A DNA stretch of 64,000 bases, from NCBI GenBank assembly GCA_012517325.1, contig JAAYVF010000122.1, forward strand, positions 1 through 64,000, in the 5' to 3' direction. The stretch is from Myxococcales bacterium (lineage in GTDB: Bacteria; Lernaellota; Lernaellaia; Lernaellales; Lernaellaceae). Shown here in pieces: positions 1 through 8,406 of this stretch. The position numbers and the translations under genes are program-made. The notes under the pieces were generated by a model. The model had not been told where the DNA came from, did no database searches, and saw only the letters and a program-made list of their open reading frames with translations. Positions within the stretch are counted from its first letter, which is position 1. Each line of letters opens with the position of its first letter.

Positions 1-3000
1 CGAAAAATCACCAAGGACGGCCGGGAGTTTTGTTGGGTGCGCTATACCGACCCCAGCGTGATCTACTATTTCTTTTATCCACAAGGAAATTTTCTGAATC
101 CGGACAGCTATCGCGGCTACACCATTGCCTTAATTCGTAATGACAGCGAATCGCCGATCACTGAAATTCGCGGCCCTGTGTACGCACAAAGTCCACTGGG
201 CGGCTCGGCCAGAGTGAATTACGAATATTCGGAAAAAGGCGTCTTGATCAAGGCGTACTATGACGGCAGCTACCAGCGGGCAATATCCTATGGCTATAAA
301 ATCGTCGATAATCAATGTGGAGTCATGGGTTGCGATACCGAATTTTTACTGCGAAGTGCCAACTACCAGACACCGGATCTGCCGGAAAAAACGACGGTTG
401 TCACTTACAATGATAACAATGGAGTAACCTCCGAAAGCATTATCGACGCAAATAACAATGTCTTTCAAACTTTCATATTCAGGTACAATTACGACGAAAC
501 GCGGTCCTATTCATACCTCTATAAATTCGTTACCCAGGTCGAGGTCGAAAAATCGTCCATGCCGAACGGCGCGGCCGTTGAAACCATTGAAATGACCGGC
601 GACTCCTACCTCGGAAAAGATTTGTTCAATCATTTACCAACACATTCCTCCGGTTATTCCGATTGCTCAAGCTGCAAAAACGGCTCGACGGCTTCGCGAA
701 TCGAATGGCGCGATACCTTGCGTCCGATGACCGTGATCGACGAAAGCGGCCAACACGGCTACTGCATGCGATATGGAACCAATACGCAGACGGAAAACTA
801 CGCCAATCCACCGGCGACCGGCGAATATTGGTATGACAGCCGCAATAAATTCGTCAAGCAAGTACGCGAATGTCCGTTGCCAAACAGCAATCCTCTCTGC
901 CTGGGGGAAGGTTCCAATTCCGAAGAATGCATTGTAACCAATTACGAATACGATTACCGCGACCCCTTGGAATCCAGCGCCAGCGATGAATCCGGCACCG
1001 GTAAAATCTCCGCGATCAGCCGGCCGTCGGTGTTGGACGCCGCCGATGAAATATACAAAAACTACGATTACCTCGACGGCACCGGGCTCATCGAGTATTA
1101 CACCGAGACCGGGTACACCTTCGTGACCGCCGCCAACGACGAAATCGAACAGCAATCCCACGAATCGAGCTACGTCTATAACGACGATCTGCAAATGACG
1201 GCCGTGATGAATCCGCTACAAAGCGGTACGGGCTACCAGACGTCCTATACCTATTACGATGAGAGCGCGGCGGCGCCGGGCATGAAGGAAAGCGTGGTGC
1301 TGGCCAACGGCGACACCACGACCTATACCGATTACGATGTCACCAGCGGCAAGCCGACCAAGGTAACCGACGAAAACGGAGTCACCGTGCAGTCGACCTT
1401 AAACGGCTTCGGTTCGCCGACTTCCATTCAAGTGTATGACGGCGAAACGCTGCAATACACCCTGGCCAAAACCTATTACGACAACGATCTGCTGCGCGTC
1501 GTGGCGCTGAACGGCGAATGGCTCTATTCGCTGGCCTACGATTTCCAGGAAAACATCCGGAGCATCACCGATACCGCCGGCAACGTCCTGAATATCACCT
1601 GGGACCTCTATCACAACCCGACGGCGATTTCAGCCACCGACGGCGAATCCGTGACGTTTGAAAAAGCCTTCGAATACGACGGCAATGATCGGCTGATCAA
1701 ACAGTTCTGCGACGGCGATTCCAGTTCGACTTGCTACCTGCAATACGGCTACGACGAGGACGGCAATCTCGTTTCGGTCCGCGATTACAAGGGGCAGGAG
1801 ACGACCTACGAATACGACAATTTCCGCAACATCGCCGCCGTTCACGGGCCCGACTGGGGCGATTGGCTCTTTTCGTACGACACCGAAAAAAATCTGACCG
1901 CGATTGCCGTCGATGGAACGAACGTCGAATACGGCTTCGTGTACGACGATTTCGGCCGTCTGGTCAAAGTCGATTCGCCCGATTTCGGCGTCTGGCGGCA
2001 GGCGTACAATGCCCTGAATCAGCCGCTATATAACCGCTTCGCCGGGGTTCACAGCACCTTTACCTACGATGCGATGGGCCTGGGCCAGCTCTATTCCCGC
2101 GAATATTTTCCGGAAGGCGGCGGCGATGCCTTGGCCATTCATCAGTACACCTGGGGCCAACCCGGCGACAGCCAGGCGCACAGCGTGGGCCGCGTCAAGG
2201 CCGAAACCATCGATGAAAAGGAAAACGGCGACGGCGACGATTACTCCATCACTCATGCCTACGCCTTCGACGGCAAACCGATCAAGGACACCATCGTCAT
2301 TCAAGACAAGACCTTTGAGATCGTTTACGCCTACGACGCCAACCGCAACCTGCGGACGATCACCTACCCGTCGGGCAACGTGGTCACCTACGATTACGCC
2401 GACTTCAAGGTCAACTCGTTGAAGGTCGATGTCGCGGTGCCCGAGGATCAGGATGCGATCAGCCACCAGTTCTTGACGGCGGCGACCTACCTGCCGTTCG
2501 GCCCCTGGTCGTCGATCACGCACGGCAACGGCCGCAAAACCAACTTCACCTACAACCAGCGCTATTTCCTGACCGATCTGGAAACCGGCAATTCCAGCCT
2601 GGGCGACAAGATCGTCGATTACCATTACGAACCCGACGCCAACTTGAACATCGCCGCGCTGATCGACCAGACGGCCGACCAGGGCATGACCTTCACCTAC
2701 GATTCGCTGAATCAACTGAAAACCGCGACCGCCTATCAGGCCGGGAGCGGGATCTACAACGATCAGGCGTATTCCTACGATCCGCACGGCCTGGGCAACC
2801 GCGCCGCGTTGGTGGACGGCGGCGTCACCCACGGCTTCACCTACAACGGCAACCGCCTGGCGGAAATCAACGGCTATTCGGCATCGCGCGCCTACACCTA
2901 CGACGCCTACGGCCGGGTGACGGGCCTTCAGCTCGAGAACGCCGGCGGCAACCTGACCTTCGCCTACGATCACCAGGGGATGATTTCGAAGGTGAACGGC

Positions 3001-4179
3001 GGCGCGTACCAATACCAGTACGACACCAAACAGCGCCGGGTGCGGAAGGTCAAACAGGGCGGCGACACCCTTTATTACATTTACGACGCGCTCGACAACC
3101 TGATCGCCGAGTATACGCAGGCCGACGGCGCCACCGAGGCGACGGCGACGCGCGAGTACTATTACGCCGGCAAGCTGCTGCTGGGCGCGGCCGACCTCGA
3201 AACGCAGTTGGTGGAGCCCTCGCCGTTCGGTTGCGCGGCGAAGAAGAACGGGTTCCAATCGCCGTACGAGGTGGCCTGGCTGCTGCTGCCGATGGCGGTG
3301 GCGTTGGCGTTGCCGCGCTGGCGGCGGGCGGACCGTTCGGGTAAGATTCGGTTGTCGCTGGCGGCGCTGCTGGCGGGCGGGATGATCGCGGGAAGCTTCG
3401 TGTTGCTGACGGCCCGGAGCGGCCGGGCGATGGGCGACGACGAGGAAGTGCTGGTGTACAAGCCGTATTGGGCGCATTTGAATCAGATCGGGGCGCCGGT
3501 GCGCCTGACCGACGCCGACGGCGCGGTGGTCTGGGCGGCGGAGTACGAGCCCTTCGGCAAGACCGTGTCGCTCGACGAGGACCCCGACGGCGACGGCGAA
3601 ACCGTGACGATGAACTTCCGCTTCCCCGGCCAGTACTATGATTCGGAAACCGGCCTGCACTACAACTGGCACCGCTATTACGATCCGATTGCGGGGAGGT
3701 ATCTGCAGGCGGATGAAGTTACCATGAAAATGAAAAATAAGATTATTGAATTGGCCTATAACAATTATAAATATGCAACCAACAATCCTCTAAAGGTATA
3801 TGATTTGAATGGTAATGAAGGATGTGCAATGTTTTTCTTTACAATGCTTGCCGGCGTTGGTGGGGGTGTTCTTGGCGTGTCATTGACGGGGGAATTAGCA
3901 TACGGCTTCGCCGTTGGTGGAGGTGCCGTGGCGATTTTAGTTCTAGCGACTGATATTTTAACAGGTTTACCTCTAACTATCCAATGTATACAATGTAGGG
4001 CTAAAGCTTTTTCAGAATATGATGACGTATGCATGCGGGAAATGGGGTCATCTGGTTTTAATCCGATGTGTAGGAAAGCAAATGATATTCAAGCTGGAGT
4101 GGATATTGGAGAATATGCTAAAACCAAATGCAATTGCGAAGGAAGTTTTGATTGGTTGAGTAATGCATTAATAAATTAA
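1..4179 (+). CDS. RHS/YD-repeat polymorphic toxin, 5' truncated by window edge
   Basis: The frame is open from base 1, so the N-terminus is missing; 1,392 residues remain. The protein consists of YD/RHS repeats (e.g. YTYDAYGRVTGL, FAYDHQGMI) and carries the RHS core signature at about residues 1210-1239 (GQYYDSETGLHYNWHRYYDP). RHS proteins form a cage holding a variable C-terminal toxin. From about base 3718 the DNA becomes markedly AT-rich; the final ~120 residues, after NNPLKVYDLNGN, are an unrecognised tip with a glycine-rich hydrophobic stretch and seven cysteines. Oddly, about 90 residues with two predicted membrane helices (residues ~1090-1106 and ~1119-1139) interrupt the core between YYYAGKLLLGA and the usual HLNQIGAPVRLTDADG block. 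Toxicity of the tip is inferred from the family only. Confidence 0.93.
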   Translation, partial: RKITKDGREFCWVRYTDPSVIYYFFYPQGNFLNPDSYRGYTIALIRNDSESPITEIRGPVYAQSPLGGSARVNYEYSEKGVLIKAYYDGSYQRAISYGYKIVDNQCGVMGCDTEFLLRSANYQTPDLPEKTTVVTYNDNNGVTSESIIDANNNVFQTFIFRYNYDETRSYSYLYKFVTQVEVEKSSMPNGAAVETIEMTGDSYLGKDLFNHLPTHSSGYSDCSSCKNGSTASRIEWRDTLRPMTVIDESGQHGYCMRYGTNTQTENYANPPATGEYWYDSRNKFVKQVRECPLPNSNPLCLGEGSNSEECIVTNYEYDYRDPLESSASDESGTGKISAISRPSVLDAADEIYKNYDYLDGTGLIEYYTETGYTFVTAANDEIEQQSHESSYVYNDDLQMTAVMNPLQSGTGYQTSYTYYDESAAAPGMKESVVLANGDTTTYTDYDVTSGKPTKVTDENGVTVQSTLNGFGSPTSIQVYDGETLQYTLAKTYYDNDLLRVVALNGEWLYSLAYDFQENIRSITDTAGNVLNITWDLYHNPTAISATDGESVTFEKAFEYDGNDRLIKQFCDGDSSSTCYLQYGYDEDGNLVSVRDYKGQETTYEYDNFRNIAAVHGPDWGDWLFSYDTEKNLTAIAVDGTNVEYGFVYDDFGRLVKVDSPDFGVWRQAYNALNQPLYNRFAGVHSTFTYDAMGLGQLYSREYFPEGGGDALAIHQYTWGQPGDSQAHSVGRVKAETIDEKENGDGDDYSITHAYAFDGKPIKDTIVIQDKTFEIVYAYDANRNLRTITYPSGNVVTYDYADFKVNSLKVDVAVPEDQDAISHQFLTAATYLPFGPWSSITHGNGRKTNFTYNQRYFLTDLETGNSSLGDKIVDYHYEPDANLNIAALIDQTADQGMTFTYDSLNQLKTATAYQAGSGIYNDQAYSYDPHGLGNRAALVDGGVTHGFTYNGNRLAEINGYSASRAYTYDAYGRVTGLQLENAGGNLTFAYDHQGMISKVNGGAYQYQYDTKQRRVRKVKQGGDTLYYIYDALDNLIAEYTQADGATEATATREYYYAGKLLLGAADLETQLVEPSPFGCAAKKNGFQSPYEVAWLLLPMAVALALPRWRRADRSGKIRLSLAALLAGGMIAGSFVLLTARSGRAMGDDEEVLVYKPYWAHLNQIGAPVRLTDADGAVVWAAEYEPFGKTVSLDEDPDGDGETVTMNFRFPGQYYDSETGLHYNWHRYYDPIAGRYLQADEVTMKMKNKIIELAYNNYKYATNNPLKVYDLNGNEGCAMFFFTMLAGVGGGVLGVSLTGELAYGFAVGGGAVAILVLATDILTGLPLTIQCIQCRAKAFSEYDDVCMREMGSSGFNPMCRKANDIQAGVDIGEYAKTKCNCEGSFDWLSNALIN

Positions 4180-4191
4180 CAAGTTGGAGTT

Positions 4192-4578
4192 ATGATGAAA
4201 ACAACAAAATGGGTAATGATATTTATATTGATTACACTTATAATTCTCGTAATTGCGATAAATGCAATATACTATTACTCGATAAATATCAGCAACTCCA
4301 GAGAATATGATGAGCAAATCGAAAAATACTTTATATATGGATTATTTATATTTATATTTTCGTCATTAATAATGATAAACAGAAAGACGAATATAATTGG
4401 AACATGGCTTTTACTTCTTTCGCTTCAACTGATTCTACCCTTTTTACTTTTACATCGAGAGCAAGGGCAAGCAATATCAGTATTTGGTAATATTTTATTT
4501 TATTATTGTGTCACATTATCACTCATCTTACTTCCAAAAGTCATTAAGATGATTGTTGACAGGTCAAAAAACAAATAG
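4192..4578 (+). CDS. Small AT-rich multi-pass membrane protein, candidate immunity protein
   Basis: A 128-residue hydrophobic protein with about four predicted membrane segments (roughly residues 7-29, 47-60, 68-86 and 98-114) and a basic C-terminus (DRSKNK). It starts 12 bases after the RHS stop codon, with a TTGGAG ribosome site and two adjacent ATGs (4192 and 4195). Its composition is as AT-rich as the RHS tip and unlike the GC-rich surroundings, as expected of a tip/immunity cassette acquired together. In RHS systems the gene directly after the tip normally encodes the cognate immunity protein; a membrane location would suit a membrane-acting tip. No sequence family was recognised, so the role rests on position. 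Confidence 0.6.
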   Translation: MMKTTKWVMIFILITLIILVIAINAIYYYSINISNSREYDEQIEKYFIYGLFIFIFSSLIMINRKTNIIGTWLLLLSLQLILPFLLLHREQGQAISVFGNILFYYCVTLSLILLPKVIKMIVDRSKNK

Positions 4579-4629
4579 ACATTGTCAAATATTTCAGGAT
4601 ATTCCTGGGACTTCCCGGGCAATTCCGGC

Positions 4630-4684
4630 AATTCCGGGGACACAATACTCATCTTTCACAATTCCTGGGACACAATACTCATCT
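4630..4684 (+). repeat. Left-end REP-like direct repeat pair of the RAYT element
   Basis: Two 25-base copies, 4630-4654 and 4660-4684, differ at one base (AATTCCGGGG versus AATTCCTGGG) and both continue GACACAATACTCATCT. They lie 37 bases before the transposase start and are the inverted counterpart of the repeats at 5385-5438. Confidence 0.85.
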
Positions 4685-4720
4685 CTTGCCTTCCATTTTC
4701 GGTTTTGGTAGCATCGATCC

Positions 4721-5389
4721 ATGGCACGAATAGCACGAGTAGTGGTTCCTGGGTTGCCGCACCACGTCACCCAGCGGGGCGTTCGGCGGCAGATAACGTT
4801 TTTCAACGAAAGCGACTACGAGAGTTACCTCGAACTGATGGCCGAGTGGTGCGCGCGGTGCGGCGTGTCGATCTGGTCGTACTGTCTGATGCCCAATCAC
4901 GTGCACCTGATCGCGACGCCCGACGAGGCGGACGGCTTGCGACGCGGCATCGGCGAGGCGCACCGTCGCTATACGCGGCGGATCAACTTTCGCGAGGGCT
5001 GGCGCGGCTATTTGTGGCAAGGGCGGTTCGCGTCGTTTCCGCTGGATGAGCGGCACCTGCTGGCGGCGGCGCGGTACGTCGAACTCAATCCGGTGCGGGC
5101 GGGGTTGGTTGCGCGCCCCGAGGACTACCGCTGGAGCAGTGCGGCGGCGCACCTGAGCGGGCGCGACGATCTTCTGGTGCGAACCCGGCCGCTGTTGGAG
5201 ATGGTGAGCGATTGGCGCGCCTTCCTGCAAAGCGCCTTGTCCGATGAGGAACTAGCCGATTTGCGCCGCCACGAACACACCGGCCGCCCGCTCGGCGACG
5301 AGAGGTTCATCGAAAGCATCGAGCGGAAAATAGACCGCCTGCTGCGCCGGAAAAAACCGGGACCTAAGCCAAAAATCGAGAGGAGATAG
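4721..5389 (+). CDS. REP-associated tyrosine transposase (RAYT, Y1/IS200-like)
   Basis: A 222-residue HUH-type single-strand transposase. The start MARIARVVVPGLPHHVTQRG is the usual RAYT beginning and fixes the ATG at 4721. The HUH metal motif is PNHVHLIA (about residues 58-65) and the catalytic tyrosine lies in AARYVELNPVRAGL (about residue 119). The length is normal and the frame is intact, so the enzyme may be active. Proteins of this family cut and rejoin REP-like hairpins; matching inverted repeats flank the gene. The TAG stop (5387-5389) lies inside the first right-end repeat, so gene and repeat overlap. The C-terminus is basic (RRKKPGPKPKIERR). Confidence 0.93.
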   Translation: MARIARVVVPGLPHHVTQRGVRRQITFFNESDYESYLELMAEWCARCGVSIWSYCLMPNHVHLIATPDEADGLRRGIGEAHRRYTRRINFREGWRGYLWQGRFASFPLDERHLLAAARYVELNPVRAGLVARPEDYRWSSAAAHLSGRDDLLVRTRPLLEMVSDWRAFLQSALSDEELADLRRHEHTGRPLGDERFIESIERKIDRLLRRKKPGPKPKIERR

Positions 5390-5438
5390 GTAATGTGTCC
5401 CCGGAATTCCCAGATAGGTAATGTGTCCCCGGAATTCC
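5385..5438 (-). repeat. Right-end REP-like repeat pair of the RAYT element
   Basis: Two 26-base copies, 5385-5410 and 5413-5438, read GATAGGTAATGTGTCCCC followed by GGAATTCC. Read on the minus strand they match the left-end repeats (AATTCCGGGGACACA...). The first contains the transposase stop codon. Further GGAATTCC palindromes follow to about 5475. Confidence 0.85.
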
Positions 5439-5550
5439 GGACGGAATTCGGCCCCCCGGAATTCCCGGAATTCCCCAAGTAAATGTCCGGGTTGCAACAA
5501 TATTGCGAATGATTATCTTGATATGTTGCCCACAGGTAGGTATTAAATTA

Positions 5551-5931
5551 ATGTATATCAACAAGGGAACAAGAAAATACCAAACATTTTCACTGATATC
5601 ATACATTTGTTACTATACTTTTCCATTGTGGTTACTGTATTTATTCAAATCTGGATCAATTATTAATTTTTCTTTTTTTTCAATAATATTTTCTTTTCTT
5701 GCAATTTTATTGCTCTTCGCCTCCTTTTATCTATATTTCAAGAATGAAAAAAGGGAAGAGTGTTTGCAAGGGTTACTCCTTTCACACTATCTCATATGTG
5801 TGCAAATGGCAGTGAACTGTTATGAATATATGGTTTTCTATTATCTGCTTGCCGTTATCATGATTTTACTTGCAATGTTTAATTTTTATATTGGAATTAA
5901 AGAATTGATTAAATATTGGAACGTTAATTAG
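5551..5931 (+). CDS. Small AT-rich multi-pass membrane protein, possible orphan immunity protein
   Basis: A 126-residue hydrophobic protein with about four predicted helices. The ATG at 5551 is preferred because an AGGTAGG stretch lies about ten bases upstream; in-frame TTG (5503) and ATG (5509) codons would add up to 16 residues reaching towards the transposon end. Base composition matches the 4192-4578 gene and the RHS tip, and the two proteins have similar length and topology, although I see no convincing residue-by-residue identity. It probably belongs to a displaced RHS tip/immunity cassette split by the RAYT element. No known family recognised. Confidence 0.55.
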   Translation: MYINKGTRKYQTFSLISYICYYTFPLWLLYLFKSGSIINFSFFSIIFSFLAILLLFASFYLYFKNEKREECLQGLLLSHYLICVQMAVNCYEYMVFYYLLAVIMILLAMFNFYIGIKELIKYWNVN

Positions 5932-6069
5932 GAACTTCCACCCTTTCTGAGGCAATAATCACGCGAGTCAAAAGCGCCCCCATTTTCTTTCCTTGCATCG
6001 CTGTGTCCCCTTATCCGAAATGCACGAAGGAGCGAAAACCCCTGTTAGGCAAATCCGAGATCGCTGTCA

Positions 6070-6104
6070 CGCTGGCGGCGGGTTGACCGGTCGGGTAAGA
6101 TTCG
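6070..6104 (+). repeat. Degenerate copy of RHS-gene DNA
   Basis: Bases 6070-6104 match 3316-3350, inside the RHS gene, at 32 of 35 positions (shared CGCTGGCGGCGGG, then GACCG, then TCGGGTAAGATTCG). The interval 5932-6146 otherwise holds no gene. The match marks either a remnant of an older RHS 3' end left by tip displacement or a short mobile/recombination sequence. Confidence 0.6.
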
Positions 6105-6146
6105 ACGGCGATTATCCGACGATAGCAGGGAGGAAACGATTCGTTC

Positions 6147-7607
6147 GTGACTGAGGAACTTCAACGACCAGGCGGCGCGGTAAGCGGGGATGAAGCGCGT
6201 TCGCTGCAAGGCAAACGGGTCGGGCTGATCCGGCCGCCGTCGGCGCGGCGCCGCGCCACGTTCTTCCTTTCCAAACCGCCGCTCAATCTGGCGATGCTCG
6301 GGGCCTGGCTGGAAAGCCACGGCGCCAAGGTCGAGATCCGCGACCTGGACGTCGAGCCCGAGGTCGACCTGGAACCCTGGCTCGACCGCTTCCGGCCCGA
6401 CCTGCTGGGTTTCACCGCGATGACCCCGACGATCCTGCAAGCGGCGCGGTTGGCCGCGCGGATCAAAGCCCACGCGCCGCGCCTGCCAATCGTCGCCGGC
6501 GGGCCGCACGTCAGCGCCCTGCCCGAACGGTCGCTGGCGGAATTTCCCGGCTTCGACTACATCATTCGCGGCGAGGGCGAGCTGCCGCTGAAAGCGCTGC
6601 TCGAGGCGCTACCGGCGGGCCGCTCCTCCGATGTTCCCGGCCTGTCCTGGCGGGAGGGCGCCGCGATTCGCACCAATCCGCCGCCGCCGCGGATCGAGAA
6701 TCTGGACGCGCTGCCCCCGGCGAACCGAGAGTTGCTGCCCCGCGGGCGCTACACCGCGCCGGGCTTTCGCGGCTTTGCCGGCAAGAACCGGACGAGCTGC
6801 GACGTGTTCACCGCGCGGGGCTGCGTCGGCAACTGCCTTTTCTGCGTCTCGCAGGACCGCCGGGTCGTCTACCGTTCGGCCGCGCACGTGCTCACCGAAC
6901 TGCGGCTCTGCCGGGAAAAATACCGCGCCGACCACATCCTGTTTCTGGACGACACCTTCACTTCCAATCCGGACCGGCTGCCGGAGATTTTCCGCTACCT
7001 GCGCGATCAGCGGATGGTCTGGCACTGCACCACGCGGGTCAACGAGGTCACGCCCGCGCTGCTGCGGGAGATGAAACAAAGCGGCTGCCACGGAATCGTT
7101 TTCGGGATCGAAAGCGGCAGTCCGCGCCTGCTCCGCCAGATCCGCAAGGGGATCACCGTTGAGCAGGCGACGGCCGCCTTCGACGCGGCGCACGCGGCGG
7201 GGATTCCGCAGTTGGAGGCAGATTTCATTCTCGGGGCGCATCCGAGTGAAACCCGGGAGGACATCGCCCAAAGCGTCGCGTTGATCAAGCGCCTGCGCCC
7301 GCACCTGCTGATCGTCAGCATCGCGGTGCCCTACCCCGGCACGCCGCTCAATGCGCTGATGCGCGAGCGCGGCCTGCTCGGCGACGACACCCCCTGGGAC
7401 GAATTCGTGCTGCTGGGGGCGAAACCTTCCTGGAGAACCGAAAACTTTTCGTTGCGGGAGTTGACCCGCATCCAGAAGCGGTTGCTCTTTCGCCACTATT
7501 TCAGTTTCACTTTTCTCCGCCACATCGGGCGCGGCAGGAACGGCTGGAGCGGGCTGAAATATTACCTCAAGGCCGCCTACTCCTTTTTCCGCCTGCCCAC
7601 CCATTGA
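6147..7607 (+). CDS. Cobalamin-binding-domain radical SAM protein
   Basis: 486 residues with the two-domain layout of the B12-binding radical SAM class: an N-terminal Rossmann-like cobalamin-binding region (about 25-160, with IVAGGPHVSALPE and the IIRGEGE motif) and a radical SAM core with the cluster motif RGCVGNCLFCV (C-x3-C-x2-C) near residue 227. Later blocks (FLDDTFTSNPDRL, GIVFGIESGSPRLL) are standard for the family. The GTG start at 6147 follows an AGGGAGGA ribosome site. Substrate unknown; relatives act in methylation or rearrangement of unactivated carbons and in lipid or natural-product modification. The C-terminus is basic and hydrophobic, perhaps membrane-associated. The cobalt importer follows on the same strand. 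Confidence 0.88.
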   Translation: MTEELQRPGGAVSGDEARSLQGKRVGLIRPPSARRRATFFLSKPPLNLAMLGAWLESHGAKVEIRDLDVEPEVDLEPWLDRFRPDLLGFTAMTPTILQAARLAARIKAHAPRLPIVAGGPHVSALPERSLAEFPGFDYIIRGEGELPLKALLEALPAGRSSDVPGLSWREGAAIRTNPPPPRIENLDALPPANRELLPRGRYTAPGFRGFAGKNRTSCDVFTARGCVGNCLFCVSQDRRVVYRSAAHVLTELRLCREKYRADHILFLDDTFTSNPDRLPEIFRYLRDQRMVWHCTTRVNEVTPALLREMKQSGCHGIVFGIESGSPRLLRQIRKGITVEQATAAFDAAHAAGIPQLEADFILGAHPSETREDIAQSVALIKRLRPHLLIVSIAVPYPGTPLNALMRERGLLGDDTPWDEFVLLGAKPSWRTENFSLRELTRIQKRLLFRHYFSFTFLRHIGRGRNGWSGLKYYLKAAYSFFRLPTH

Positions 7608-7658
7608 ATCGATCGGCCGCGCCGAAACGCGCCGGCCGGTACCCGAAAAAAAAACAAT

Positions 7659-7687
7659 TTGCCCCACCCCCCGTGACACGATTATAA
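7659..7687 (+). promoter_or_regulatory. Candidate sigma70 promoter of the cbiMNQO operon
   Basis: TTGCCC (7659-7664), a 17-base spacer and TTATAA (7682-7687). A second overlapping option is GTGACA (7673-7678) with TACTAT (7697-7702). No cobalamin riboswitch fold is recognisable in the 148-base leader region. Confidence 0.45.
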
Positions 7688-7755
7688 AAAGTGTGTTACT
7701 ATCGCCGCCGCTCTGGAAGGCTTCGATTCATCACAACAGCAAATGGAGAAGAACC

Positions 7756-8406
7756 ATGCATGTTCCGGACGGATTCGTCAGCCTGCCGGTGAATCTCGCG
7801 ACGTTCGTCGCGGCGGGCGGCGCCTGCGCGTATGCGGTGCGGCGGGCGCGGCAGGAACTGGGCGAGCGGCAGGTGCCGTTGCTGGGCGTGACGGCGGCGT
7901 TCATCTTCGCGGCGCAGATGCTCAACTTCCCGATCGCGGGGGGGACAAGCGGGCATTTTCTGGGGGCGGTGTTGGCGGCGCTGTTGCTGGGGCCGTGGAA
8001 CGCCTGCCTGATCATGGCGATCGTGCTGGTCATTCAATGTTTGGGGTTCGCCGACGGCGGTCTGACGGCCCTGGGCACCAATGTCTTCAACATGGGCGTC
8101 ATCGGCGGCATCGTGCCGTATTTTCTATTGCTGCGGGGCGCCCAGGACCAGGCGATCGATCATAAAAAGTTCTATCTGGCGCGGGTCGCGGCCGCTTCCT
8201 GGCTGTCGGTGGTGTTGGCCTCGACGGCCTGCTCGCTGGAGTTGGCGATTTCCGGCACGTCGCCGCTGGGCGTCGTTTTGCCGGTGATGGTCGGCGTGCA
8301 CATGCTGATCGGATTGGGCGAGGCCACGATCACGGTCGCGGTGGTTTCGGCCGTGCTGGCGTCGCGGCGCGATCTGCTGTGGCAATTGCAGGAGGCGAAC
8401 AAATGA
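7756..8406 (+). CDS. cbiM: Cobalt ECF transporter S component CbiM
   Basis: 216 residues, integral membrane. The start is placed at ATG 7756 because the protein must begin MHVPDGF: in CbiM the free N-terminus and His2 bind the metal, and a GGAGAAG ribosome site precedes this codon (an upstream in-frame ATG at 7693 would bury the site). The family motifs are visible: GGTSGHFLGA and the NVFNMG segment. It is the substrate-specific subunit of a cobalt energy-coupling-factor importer. It overlaps the next gene by four bases (ATGA), the first of three such overlaps in this operon. Cobalt uptake would support the cobalamin-binding radical SAM enzymes on either side. Confidence 0.95.
   Translation: MHVPDGFVSLPVNLATFVAAGGACAYAVRRARQELGERQVPLLGVTAAFIFAAQMLNFPIAGGTSGHFLGAVLAALLLGPWNACLIMAIVLVIQCLGFADGGLTALGTNVFNMGVIGGIVPYFLLLRGAQDQAIDHKKFYLARVAAASWLSVVLASTACSLELAISGTSPLGVVLPVMVGVHMLIGLGEATITVAVVSAVLASRRDLLWQLQEANK

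Larger units (their letters stand above)
4602..5477 (+). mobile_element. RAYT/REP-type transposable element
   Basis: A single-gene element with a Y1-type transposase (4721-5389) bounded by arrays of short inverted repeats. Left side: two 25-base direct copies of AATTCC(G/T)GGGACAC followed by AATACTCATCT (4630-4654, 4660-4684). Right side: two 26-base copies (5385-5410, 5413-5438) that are inverted relative to the left ones. Extra AATTCCGG palindromes lie outside both (4604-4635 and 5431-5475). The element sits between two AT-rich orphan membrane-protein genes beside the RHS tip. Exact ends cannot be fixed without an empty-site comparison. Confidence 0.75.

Noticed and set aside
2026-3672. 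Long minus-strand open frame opposite the RHS gene
   Set aside because: It mirrors the codon pattern of the RHS repeats, has a low-complexity V/A/R/G-rich translation and no domain or ribosome site; it is an antisense shadow of GC-rich coding DNA.
7608-7755. Possible cobalamin riboswitch before cbiM
   Set aside because: The gap is short and shows no recognisable B12-box core or long-range pairing; only promoter-like elements are visible.
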